The notes under the pieces: model-generated
Told to the model about the DNA's origin: nothing
Seen by the model: the letters and a program-made list of their open reading frames with translations, nothing else
Database searches by the model: none
In this document: one piece after another, positions 24,630 to 32,975 of the stretch
Layout: each line of letters starts with the position of its first letter
How positions within the stretch are numbered: position 1 is the first letter of the stretch
Program-made: the position numbers and the translations under genes
Assembly (NCBI GenBank): GCA_000830255.1
Contig: JQIT01000003.1
Coordinates: 1-64,000, forward strand
DNA: 64,000 nt
Origin: Sulfuricurvum sp. PC08-66
GTDB lineage: Bacteria; Campylobacterota; Campylobacteria; Campylobacterales; Sulfurimonadaceae
Direction: 5' to 3'

Positions 24630-24852
24630 AAAAGAAAGTATTCAAGCGCTACTCCCTATGTATTACTTCGCTTATATACTATCTGCTTCAATTGTCATTC
24701 TTATTATTTTGTGGATTATTGCGAATTACGAAAAGTTCACTATACCCATTGGTGTATCTGCACTTATAGTTGAAGCTCTCTTTGCCTCAATTTCAATCTA
24801 TATTGCATTGCAAGTAGAAAAAAAAATCAATGAATTGGAAAAACTACCATGA
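24622..24852 (+). CDS. Small membrane protein (76 aa)
   Basis: Two hydrophobic helices (about 13-34 and 42-62) and a charged C-terminal tail (LQVEKKINELEKLP) that could be cytoplasmic and coiled-coil forming. It starts inside the previous gene and its stop overlaps the following ATG (ATGA). No family recognised. Confidence 0.65.
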   Translation: MSKKESIQALLPMYYFAYILSASIVILIILWIIANYEKFTIPIGVSALIVEALFASISIYIALQVEKKINELEKLP

Positions 24853-24929
24853 TTTGGTTCCCAATCGTAGCAATTTTGATAGGGCTAAGCGTTTTTGTCC
24901 CATTGCTATTATTTATATTCCGTAAATAA
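24849..24929 (+). CDS. 26-residue single-pass membrane peptide
   Basis: The ATG overlaps the previous stop (ATGA), and the frame reads MIWFPIVAILIGLSVFVPLL followed by LFIFRK and TAA. One hydrophobic helix with a basic end is the typical layout of bacterial regulatory or subunit-type membrane peptides. The only evidence is the overlap coupling and the clean hydrophobic composition, so translation is not proven. Confidence 0.5.
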   Translation: MIWFPIVAILIGLSVFVPLLLFIFRK

Positions 24930-24957
24930 GACGACTAGCTTTACATCTTTCTACTTA

Positions 24958-24978
24958 TTTCCATGCTCTGCGTGGGAA
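24958..24978. repeat. Palindromic hairpin of dispersed-repeat type
   Basis: A 9-bp stem with two G.U pairs (TTTCCATGC / GCGTGGGAA) and loop TCT. It resembles the widely dispersed TTCCCACGC-loop-GCGTGGGAA palindromes seen in intergenic spaces of many proteobacteria and cyanobacteria. It could act as a 3'-end structure for the small membrane-protein transcript. Confidence 0.45.
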
Positions 24979-24988
24979 CGAGGGAAAC

Positions 24989-25055
24989 TGAACTAAGGAT
25001 TTTTATAGTTCAAGTTAAGCCTCCAACATGAACTAAGGATTTTTATAGTTCAAGT
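24989..25055. repeat. Two 27-bp direct repeats, each with an internal inverted repeat
   Basis: Identical 27-base units at 24989-25015 and 25029-25055, separated by 13 unrelated bases (period 40). Each contains TGAACTA ... TAGTTCA, a 7-bp inverted repeat around a 10-base AT-rich loop. Only two copies are present and the spacer is too short for CRISPR. The rest of the 24930-25139 gap shows nothing else. Confidence 0.85.
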
Positions 25056-25139
25056 CAAAGCGGCCGCTTTGACACTGCCTTAATCAAAAAGGCTCTACAA
25101 TACGCGCAATCAAACCCAACTCCAAAGAGCGCGCGCACG

Positions 25140-26300
25140 ATGGCTGACAAACCTCTCTTCTATATTGTCTTTGCACTTATCGCCATTGGTGTTATCTTCG
25201 CCTATTCGTTGGGCACCTATTCCGTCGTCTATTTCGAGTATGACCCCTACCATTTTGTGGTGCGTCAGGCGCTTTTTGCCTTTGTAGCGCTGCTCATCAT
25301 GTGGTGGCTCTCTGGACTTGCCCCTGAGGTGTGGCTCCACCGTATCGGATTGGCGCTCTTTTTGGGCGGGGCACTCCTCATGGCGATGATGCCCTTCATG
25401 CCCGAAAGCTACGTCTCCGAAGTGGGCGGTGCGCGTCGATGGATTCGGCTCTTTGGCTTTTCGCTAGCCCCCGTAGAGTTTTTCAAAATCGGCTTTATCT
25501 ATTTCCTAGCATGGAGTTTTTCGCGCAAATTCACCCACGAAAGCCGTATGAGTCATCTAGCAGAGTGGCTTTTGGCACTGCCCTATTTGGTCGTATTTTT
25601 AATAGCGGTTTTTTTGATAGCGATACTGCAAAACGACTTGGGTCAGGTCATCGTACTAGGGACGACGTTGGCGTTTATGATGTTTTTTGCAGGGCGTAGT
25701 ATTCGCTTTTTCACCTCTTTTGTAGCGCTCTCTTTGGTGCTTTTTGTCACCTTTATCTCCATTGCAGAGCACCGCGTACTGCGTATGAAGCTGTGGTGGG
25801 TGGGTGTGCAGGACTATATTCTCTCCTTTTTGCCAGCCTCCATGGCAAACCGTCTGCATATCCAAATCGACGACGAACCCTACCAAATCACCCACGCCTA
25901 CAATGCCATCTACAACGGCGGTATTTTCGGTACTGGCATTGGCAATGGCAACTTCAAGCTCGGCTTTTTGAGCGAAGTGCACACTGACTTCGTACTTGCA
26001 GGTATCGCGGAGGAGACGGGACTTTTGGGTGTCATCGTGGTCACGACGCTCTTTTTGATAATGGTGTGGCGACTCTTCAAAATAGCCAACCGTGTCCAAA
26101 GCCGTATTTTTTACCTCTTTGGGCTAGGCGTGGGCATTATGCTTGCCTTTTCGTTCCTTATCAATAGCTACGGTATTAGTGGGCTTGCCCCTATCAAAGG
26201 GCTTTCGGTGCCCTTTGTCAGCTACGGAGGGAGTGCCCTTTTGGGGGCTAGTATTGCCATAGGATTGGTACTCATGATTTCACAAAGGGCGAAACTCTAA
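25140..26300 (+). CDS. ftsW: Septal peptidoglycan polymerase FtsW (SEDS family)
   Basis: A 386-residue SEDS glycosyltransferase with about ten membrane helices. Signatures include VGGARRWIRLFGFSLAPVEF (conserved Arg and P-x-E region), LQNDLGQVIVLG, the extracytoplasmic NGGIFGTGIGNGNFKLGFL, HTDFVLAGIAEETGLLG and the C-terminal PFVSYGGSALLG. The neighbouring murG, one base overlapping, points to FtsW rather than RodA. No strong ribosome-binding site is seen at the ATG. Confidence 0.9.
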   Translation: MADKPLFYIVFALIAIGVIFAYSLGTYSVVYFEYDPYHFVVRQALFAFVALLIMWWLSGLAPEVWLHRIGLALFLGGALLMAMMPFMPESYVSEVGGARRWIRLFGFSLAPVEFFKIGFIYFLAWSFSRKFTHESRMSHLAEWLLALPYLVVFLIAVFLIAILQNDLGQVIVLGTTLAFMMFFAGRSIRFFTSFVALSLVLFVTFISIAEHRVLRMKLWWVGVQDYILSFLPASMANRLHIQIDDEPYQITHAYNAIYNGGIFGTGIGNGNFKLGFLSEVHTDFVLAGIAEETGLLGVIVVTTLFLIMVWRLFKIANRVQSRIFYLFGLGVGIMLAFSFLINSYGISGLAPIKGLSVPFVSYGGSALLGASIAIGLVLMISQRAKL

Positions 26301-27313
26301 TGCATATTCTTTTTACAGGCGGCGGAACAGGGGGGCATTTGGTCATAGCCAAAGCGCTCAAAGAGGAGGCGCTCGCACTTGGGCACACGGCAAGCTACAT
26401 AGGCTCCACCTATGGGCAGGATGTGGCGTGGTTCGGCGCCGATGAGACGTGGTCGCACAAACATTTTTATGCCACAGCAGGGGTGGTCAACAAACGTGGG
26501 CTTGCCAAGCTAGCTTCGCTTTGGGCGATTGGACGCGCGATGCTCTCCTCGATAGGGCTTTTGCGCAGATGGAGAGTCGATGCGGTGGTCAATGTCGGTG
26601 GCTACTCTGCCGCACCTGCCTCGATAGCGGCGGTGGTACTGCGCACACCGCTTTATATCCATGAACAAAACGCCACGATGGGCAAGCTCAATGCGATATT
26701 GCGCCCCTACGCCAAGCGCTTTTTCTCCTCCTATTTCGAAAATCCTTGCGATTATCCTGTGCGTGACGCCTTTTTCACCACCAAGCGCCTACGCAAAGAG
26801 GTCAAAACGGTGCTCTTTTTGGGTGGCAGTCAAGGTGCCTCAGCCATTAATAACTTGGCGTTGACCCTCGCACCGTGGCTCAAAGAGCATAACATTGCCA
26901 TCATCCACCAAGCAGGCGAAGTACATTTGGCATCGACCCAAACGGCGTATGATGCGATGGGTATCGAGGCGGAGGTGTTGGGCTTTTACTCCGATATGCC
27001 CTCGCTTTTGGCACGCGGTGATTTTGCCATCGCGCGTGCAGGGGCGAGTAGCGTGTGGGAGCTTACTGCCAATGGCTTGCCTACGCTTTTTATCCCCTAT
27101 CCGCACGCCGCACTTGATCACCAAACCGCCAATGCTAAAGCGCATGTGGATGCAGAGGCCGCATGGATGATGCAGGAGAATGCGCTGGATATAGAAGCGA
27201 TAAAAGCGCTCCTGCTTTTGGATGTATCACCCCAAAGCCAACGCCTCCTCGAGATGCTCGCCCCGCATGGTGCACGCTCTATCATCCAGACCATAAAGGA
27301 AGAGAATGCTTGA
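26300..27313 (+). CDS. murG: UDP-GlcNAc:lipid I transferase MurG
   Basis: A 337-residue GT-B glycosyltransferase making lipid II at the inner face of the membrane. The N-terminal loop [14 protein letters not shown], the central [10 protein letters not shown], the [11 protein letters not shown] loop and the UDP-GlcNAc site [16 protein letters not shown] with the [12 protein letters not shown] segment are all present. Start overlaps ftsW by one base (TAATG); end overlaps the DedA gene by 8 bp. Confidence 0.96.
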   Translation: MHILFTGGGTGGHLVIAKALKEEALALGHTASYIGSTYGQDVAWFGADETWSHKHFYATAGVVNKRGLAKLASLWAIGRAMLSSIGLLRRWRVDAVVNVGGYSAAPASIAAVVLRTPLYIHEQNATMGKLNAILRPYAKRFFSSYFENPCDYPVRDAFFTTKRLRKEVKTVLFLGGSQGASAINNLALTLAPWLKEHNIAIIHQAGEVHLASTQTAYDAMGIEAEVLGFYSDMPSLLARGDFAIARAGASSVWELTANGLPTLFIPYPHAALDHQTANAKAHVDAEAAWMMQENALDIEAIKALLLLDVSPQSQRLLEMLAPHGARSIIQTIKEENA

Positions 27314-27917
27314 ATCAATCATCACATGGATAGTCGATACAGTGGGTGCGTTGGGGTATCTGGGGATACTCATCATGATGTTTTTGGAGTCTACCTTTTT
27401 CCCTTTCCCTAGCGAAGTGGTGATGGTGCCAGCGGGGTATCTGGCCTACAAAGGTGAGATGCATTTGGGCTTGGTACTCTTGTTTGGTATTGCAGGGTCG
27501 CTCTTGGGTGCGCTTTTTAATTATTACTTGGCGCGTCATTTCGGGCGCAAAATTGTCTTGGCGGTGGGACACTATTTTTTCTTCGATGAGGAGACCTTGG
27601 CAAAAATGGAGCGCTTTTTTGCTACGCATGGGGCTATCTCTACCTTCACAGGGCGACTCATCCCTGTGGTGCGCCAATATATCTCACTGCCCGCAGGATT
27701 GGCACGTATGAATATCGCGCTCTTTGTGCTCTATACGAGTCTGGGTGCAGGGATTTGGGTGGTGGTCTTGACCCTTTTGGGCTATTTCGTAGGGCAAAAC
27801 CAAGCCCTCATCGAGAGCTATCTGCACGAAATCGTCCTCTATACGCTTTTGGGTGTAGGCGTATTGGTGGTGCTCTACGCTTGGTGGCATCGACGCAAAA
27901 AAATTAACATTGATTGA
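27306..27917 (+). CDS. DedA family membrane protein
   Basis: A 203-residue protein with the DedA signature: [19 protein letters not shown], then [18 protein letters not shown], and [19 protein letters not shown] with its conserved arginines. DedA proteins are proton-coupled transporters or flippases linked to undecaprenyl-phosphate recycling and membrane homeostasis. That fits the upstream ftsW-murG genes; the exact substrate is not known. Length is typical. Confidence 0.92.
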   Translation: MLESIITWIVDTVGALGYLGILIMMFLESTFFPFPSEVVMVPAGYLAYKGEMHLGLVLLFGIAGSLLGALFNYYLARHFGRKIVLAVGHYFFFDEETLAKMERFFATHGAISTFTGRLIPVVRQYISLPAGLARMNIALFVLYTSLGAGIWVVVLTLLGYFVGQNQALIESYLHEIVLYTLLGVGVLVVLYAWWHRRKKINID

Positions 27918-27976
27918 GACAAACTCCCTATAATATCCAACACTTTTTTGAGCACCAAACCCCCAAAGGAAGCCTT

Positions 27977-29191
27977 TTGAGATACTTCATCGCACTCATT
28001 ACCGCTACGCTTTGGCTAGGTGCGCAAGACCCCTTAACATCGCAACTCCTCTCCCCAGAACAACGCGAAGAGATACGCTTGCAACAAGAGCAGGCGACGT
28101 TGAGCGCTGATATATTGCGCGACAGTTGGATTAGCACTATTGGGCTATCCTATGGCGGTAGCTTTGACAACAAATTTGACCTCGACCGCCAATCCTACAC
28201 AGGCTCCATTAGCATCGACCAGCCTATCTTCAAAAGTGGTGGAATATATTTTGGCATTCGCTACGCCCAAGCCAACGCCCACTACGCCAAGCTGGGCATC
28301 ATCCTACAAGAGCGCGCCCTCATCGCACAGGTGATGCGCACGATTTTGACGCTACGCAAAATGGATATAGCGCTTGCTCAAGCGCGTTTGGCTCTCGAAG
28401 ATGCCATCGATGCGGTGGCGTATCAACGTCAACTGCTCAACGCAGGAGAGATAGACATCGGGCAGTACAACTCCACTCTCATCAACCAAAACAGCGCCCA
28501 AACAGCATTGTGGGAGTTGGAAAAATCGCGCCAAGAGTCACTCTATACTCTCTCGCAACTTAGCAGTGTCGATTACGCTACCATCACACTGCCTACGCTC
28601 TCGCTACTTGAACGCGACACCTTTACGACGCACCATATCGAGAGAGCGCAATTAGCTAGCGACATCGCCCAAAAAGAGTATGCCGCGTGGGTCACCATGA
28701 GCAACTACCTGCCGACCCTCTCCCTGCAAGCAGGCTACAACTACACCGTCGCTTATAATCAATCCTTGAACAAAGAGCAAACTGCTTTTGACGTGGCACC
28801 TACGCAGTACCTCTCCTACGGCTTCAAGCTCTCGATGCCCTTAGCCTACAATGCTCTGCGTGACATCCAAAAGAGTCGTGTCGATACGCTCCTAGCCAAA
28901 ACCCAAATGCAAAGTGCTACACGCGATATCGAGAGCTTCTATGCCAAGAGTTTGGCAAAGGTCAAAGCCATCGAGAGCCAAATCGCCTTGGCACGTGACA
29001 CGGTCGCACTTTATGAGGTGGTCGTCGCCAAAAACGCTGACCTCTTTGCCTCTGGAGAGCTAAGCGCCATCACCCTCTCCCAAAGCCGCAACGCCCAAAA
29101 GAGCAAACGCCTCGATATTGACGCCTACACCCTAGAGCGCCAAATCGAGCTACTCGCACTCTACGAAAAACGCTACGAGGCACAACCATGA
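27977..29191 (+). CDS. TolC-family outer-membrane channel of an RND efflux system
   Basis: A 404-residue protein with a signal peptide (RYFIALITATLWLGAQ) and two long helical repeats of outer-membrane efflux proteins (QARLALEDAIDAVAYQRQLL, and the C-terminal KAIESQIALARDTVALYEVV), each preceding beta-like strands. The start is a TTG with AAAGGAAG just upstream; the frame extends 21 codons further without support. Its end overlaps the RND pump gene by 4 bp. Confidence 0.85.
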   Translation: MRYFIALITATLWLGAQDPLTSQLLSPEQREEIRLQQEQATLSADILRDSWISTIGLSYGGSFDNKFDLDRQSYTGSISIDQPIFKSGGIYFGIRYAQANAHYAKLGIILQERALIAQVMRTILTLRKMDIALAQARLALEDAIDAVAYQRQLLNAGEIDIGQYNSTLINQNSAQTALWELEKSRQESLYTLSQLSSVDYATITLPTLSLLERDTFTTHHIERAQLASDIAQKEYAAWVTMSNYLPTLSLQAGYNYTVAYNQSLNKEQTAFDVAPTQYLSYGFKLSMPLAYNALRDIQKSRVDTLLAKTQMQSATRDIESFYAKSLAKVKAIESQIALARDTVALYEVVVAKNADLFASGELSAITLSQSRNAQKSKRLDIDAYTLERQIELLALYEKRYEAQP

Positions 29192-32100
29192 AAAGCATCA
29201 TCACCTATTTTCTCACCTACTCACGCCTCAATTACGTCATCTTGGGCTTCATCTTTTTCATGGGTGTGACCGCCTACACCCTCATCCCCAAAGAGGTCTT
29301 CCCCGATGTGACCGACAACACTATTGTCATCAAAGGCTCCTACGCAGGTGCAAGCCCCCAAAGCCTCGATAGCTTTGCTGTCACCGAAATCGAGAACGAA
29401 ATCAAAGCGATAAACGGTATCAGCGAAATCGAATCGGTGATTCGCCAAGGCACCTTCACCATCAAAGCGCTCCTCTACGACGACATCGACCCCAATGAAA
29501 TCATCGATGAGTTCAAGGACGCGGTGGCACTGGCACGCTCCAATTTGCCCAGCGACATGGACGAACCCACCGTCACCAAGCTCAAAAGAGACAAGCCCCT
29601 TTTGAATGTCATCCTTGCAAGCCCCACCCTCGATAGAGCCACCATGATGCAACACAGCAAACGTTTGCAGTCACTGCTGTTGGGCATTAGCGATGTGAGT
29701 GATGTCATCATCTACGGTGAGTCCGATATGCAAGTCGATATTTTTATCGATGACCAAAAAGCCGCCGCAATGGGACTAGACACCCCAAGCATCGCCTCGG
29801 CTATTTCCAATCTCTCCTATATCTTCCCCTTGGGCACCATCGACCAGAGAGGGAACCACCTCTATTTGAGTGCCCAAAACTCCAAAACCGATGCCCAAGA
29901 GTGGCGCGACACCCTTGTGAGCATCAATGGCAAAAAATTTTACCTCTCCGACGTCGCCTCCATCGAGGTAGGCTACCCTACGCGTGAGACCCTCTCACGC
30001 TATGACACTAAAACCTCTTTGGATTTGAATGTCTTACAGGGCGAAACAGGCGATGCTATGCAAATCGCCAAAGAGGTCAAAGCCCTCACTGCACAGTACG
30101 AAAAAGAGCACTCCGATATCACCCTCGCAATCACCTCCGACCGTTCCAAACGTATCAAAGACCGCCTCGATATCGTCATCTCCAATATCTTGTTGGGGCT
30201 TATTCTCGTAGGGGGAATGATCTACTTCATGGTCTCACCGCGCCTCTCATGGGTCATCATTATGGGGGTGCCCTTCTCTTTTATCATCACCATCATTTTG
30301 CTCTACTACTTGGGCTACACCATCAATATGATTACCCTTTTGGCACTCCTTATTACCATCGGAATTGTCGTCGATGATGCCATTATCGTGAGCGAAAATA
30401 TCCAACGTCATGTCGATGATGGCATGGAGCTAGACAAGGCGGTTATCAAAGGGGCTCTTGAAGTCGTAGGACCTGTCTTGGTCGCATCGGCGACGACCAT
30501 CTTCGCCTTTATGCCGCTACTGATGCTCTCAGGGCGCATGGGTGAAATCATGCTTATGGTGCCTGTCGTGGTGAGTATTGCTATTGCCGCGTCGCTGTTG
30601 GAGTCGTTCCTCTTCTTACCGTTACACGCCAAACACTTGGTCAAGCGCCACGAAAAGGCGTTCGATTGGTCGCCCATCTACACAGCGCACTCTCGAATGT
30701 TGCACTTTTTTGTCCACTACAAGAAGAGCTTTTTGGCGATTTTCGTCGTCGTGGTCCCTTTTCTGACCTATCTCTCCATCAAAATGAGCGATTTTCAATT
30801 CTTCCCGCGCTTGGACGCTGATGATTTGACTCTCTCTTTTCAGCTGGATAAGTCACTGGCTATCGAAGATACCGATGCAGTAGCGCGTCGATTTGAGGCA
30901 CTGCTCTTAGAGCACAAAAAATCGCTCTATATCAAAGGCATCAACACCACCGTAGGGCACTATCGCTCTATCGATGGCAACTCCCAAAACATCGAAAATG
31001 CTTTTACGCTCAAGGCCGATTTGGAGGATTACGACGAGGACAACTGGATAGACAACTATCTCAATCCTCTTTTTAGCCTCTCTTTTGATTTCGCACAAGA
31101 AGAGCAAATTCGCAAAGAAAAAAGCAACCTCGTCGAAAAGCGCCTACGAAAATTGCTCATCCCACTCATCAAAGAGAACAACATCACCGATTTCAATGTC
31201 AAAGGTCAGCGCATCGGCGTCGTCAAAACCGATATCGCCATCGATTTGAGTGGCACCAACACAAGTCGCATTATCGAGAGTATGCAAACTATCAAAGCCA
31301 AACTTGCCACCATCGATGGCGTCGTCGATATCACCGACAATGCCAACATGGGCAAAGATGAGTATGTTTTTGCCGTCAACGCCTACGGTCAAAGCCTTGG
31401 CATCACCGATGCTATGGTCGCCTCGACACTCGCCAATTTCTATATGGAGCGTTCCCAAGCCAACACCCTACATCCTGAAGGCGTCGTCGAAATCAAAACG
31501 CAACTGGCAGACAAAGATGACATCGATTCACTCAAACGTCTACGCATCACCACCAATACCCTCATGGTCGACCTCATCGATGTGGTCGATATCACTATCA
31601 AACGCGATTTTGAAAAGATAGAAAAACGCGACACCATCACCAGCAAAACTGTCTATGCCAATGTCAAAACTGCCACCATCACCGCCAGCGAAGCGCTCGC
31701 CCAAATAGAGCCACTTTTGGAGAGTATCAATGGCAACGGTGTCACCGTATCCATAGGGGGTGAAAAAGAGCAGACGCAACAAATGGCAGGGGATATGACA
31801 CGCGCATGGGCGGTGGCACTTTTCCTTATTTTCATCGTCTTGCTTATCAATTTCAACTCCTTCAAGGCGGTTTTCATCATCATCTCCGTCATCCCCTTCA
31901 CCATTCTAGGGGCAATTGTGGGGCACTTCATCATGGGTATGAACCTCACCTTTCCCTCGATAATCGGAATTTTGGGGCTTGCAGGCGTCGTCATCAATGA
32001 CGGTATCGTCATGCTCGATTTCCTCAAACACACCAAGACACTCGATGAATTTTATGAGCGGGTCAAACTGCGCGTGCGCCCTATTCTCATCACCTCGCTC

Positions 32101-32274
32101 ACGACGCTTTTGGGACTTGCAACGCTCATTTTTTATCCCACAGGTCAGGGCGTTTTCCTGCAACCGTTGGCTATTTCACTGGGCTTTGGGCTGTTGTGGG
32201 GGACGGTGCTCAACCTCTTCTATCTGCCTGCGCTTTTCGCTCTACTGCATAATCTCAAAAGGGAGACCAAATGA
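29188..32274 (+). CDS. RND efflux transporter (HAE-like inner-membrane pump)
   Basis: A 1028-residue resistance-nodulation-division pump with 12 helices and two large periplasmic loops. The TM4 proton-relay aspartates are Asp396-Asp397 in GIVVDDAIIVSENI. In TM10 the lysine of AcrB is replaced (VVINDGIVMLDF), as in several RND branches using a short adaptor. The opening YVILGFIFFMGVTAYTLIPKEVFPDV is typical. Substrates cannot be predicted. It forms a TolC-RND-MFP unit with overlapping genes, which places the adaptor last rather than first. Confidence 0.9.
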   Translation: MKSIITYFLTYSRLNYVILGFIFFMGVTAYTLIPKEVFPDVTDNTIVIKGSYAGASPQSLDSFAVTEIENEIKAINGISEIESVIRQGTFTIKALLYDDIDPNEIIDEFKDAVALARSNLPSDMDEPTVTKLKRDKPLLNVILASPTLDRATMMQHSKRLQSLLLGISDVSDVIIYGESDMQVDIFIDDQKAAAMGLDTPSIASAISNLSYIFPLGTIDQRGNHLYLSAQNSKTDAQEWRDTLVSINGKKFYLSDVASIEVGYPTRETLSRYDTKTSLDLNVLQGETGDAMQIAKEVKALTAQYEKEHSDITLAITSDRSKRIKDRLDIVISNILLGLILVGGMIYFMVSPRLSWVIIMGVPFSFIITIILLYYLGYTINMITLLALLITIGIVVDDAIIVSENIQRHVDDGMELDKAVIKGALEVVGPVLVASATTIFAFMPLLMLSGRMGEIMLMVPVVVSIAIAASLLESFLFLPLHAKHLVKRHEKAFDWSPIYTAHSRMLHFFVHYKKSFLAIFVVVVPFLTYLSIKMSDFQFFPRLDADDLTLSFQLDKSLAIEDTDAVARRFEALLLEHKKSLYIKGINTTVGHYRSIDGNSQNIENAFTLKADLEDYDEDNWIDNYLNPLFSLSFDFAQEEQIRKEKSNLVEKRLRKLLIPLIKENNITDFNVKGQRIGVVKTDIAIDLSGTNTSRIIESMQTIKAKLATIDGVVDITDNANMGKDEYVFAVNAYGQSLGITDAMVASTLANFYMERSQANTLHPEGVVEIKTQLADKDDIDSLKRLRITTNTLMVDLIDVVDITIKRDFEKIEKRDTITSKTVYANVKTATITASEALAQIEPLLESINGNGVTVSIGGEKEQTQQMAGDMTRAWAVALFLIFIVLLINFNSFKAVFIIISVIPFTILGAIVGHFIMGMNLTFPSIIGILGLAGVVINDGIVMLDFLKHTKTLDEFYERVKLRVRPILITSLTTLLGLATLIFYPTGQGVFLQPLAISLGFGLLWGTVLNLFYLPALFALLHNLKRETK

Positions 32275-32972
32275 AACAGCTCTTTTTCATCGCCATTGCT
32301 GCCACACTTTTGCTAGCTAAAAGCTACATGGGGCAAATCGAACCTATCCAAAGCTACAACCTCTTCGCGCAAGCCAGCGGTGAAATCGTAGCGCTCGATA
32401 CCGATATCGAACACACACTCTACACGGGCACGCTTCTAAACATCGATGCGACGCTAGAAAAGGCACGTTTGGCACGCTACCAAGAGCAGCTCGCCCTCTA
32501 CCAATCCCAATACGCTTTGCGTCAAGCGATGTACAAAAAAGCCAAAGATATTGCAGGCAAAAGCCAAACCGAAAAAGATGTCCTAGAGCTATCGATGCTC
32601 GATGCCGCGTATAAAGTCAGCGCCACGAAACTCCAAATCGAAGAGCTAAAAGAGACGTTGAGTCACAAAACCATCACCGTAACCAATCGCTACATCAAAA
32701 GCTTTTTTGTCAATCTCCACGACTATGTCAACGTCGGCACCAAAGTCGCCCAAATTTATGACATCTCCAAAGCCAAAATCATTCTCTATCTGCACAAAAG
32801 CGACATGGAAAATCTCTCTGCCAAAACCATCTGGATAAACGACCAAGAGTCCAACGCCACCATTGCCAAAATCGACACCACCACCGATGCCGTCTACGTC
32901 TCGTCACACAAAGTCGAGATACATTTGGATTCGAGCGCCTTTGGCGAGGTGGTCAAGGTGGAGTTTAGATAG
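32271..32972 (+). CDS. Short membrane-fusion (adaptor) protein of the RND system
   Basis: A 233-residue exported protein (signal peptide MKQLFFIAIAATLLLA) with a lipoyl-like strand (LFAQASGEIVALDTDIEHTL), a helical hairpin at about 55-130 (KARLARYQEQLALYQSQYAL), a second half lipoyl, and a beta-barrel-like end. It is clearly shorter than AcrA. It overlaps the pump gene by 4 bp and stops 3 bp before the convergent 1377-residue gene. Confidence 0.8.
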   Translation: MKQLFFIAIAATLLLAKSYMGQIEPIQSYNLFAQASGEIVALDTDIEHTLYTGTLLNIDATLEKARLARYQEQLALYQSQYALRQAMYKKAKDIAGKSQTEKDVLELSMLDAAYKVSATKLQIEELKETLSHKTITVTNRYIKSFFVNLHDYVNVGTKVAQIYDISKAKIILYLHKSDMENLSAKTIWINDQESNATIAKIDTTTDAVYVSSHKVEIHLDSSAFGEVVKVEFR

Positions 32973-32975
32973 CCC

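Noticed and set aside
24989-25055. CRISPR array
   Set aside because: Only two repeat units with a 13-base spacer, and no cas genes nearby.
26840-27145. Antisense frame inside murG
   Set aside because: One of many long shadow frames created by this genome's codon use; no start signal or family resemblance.
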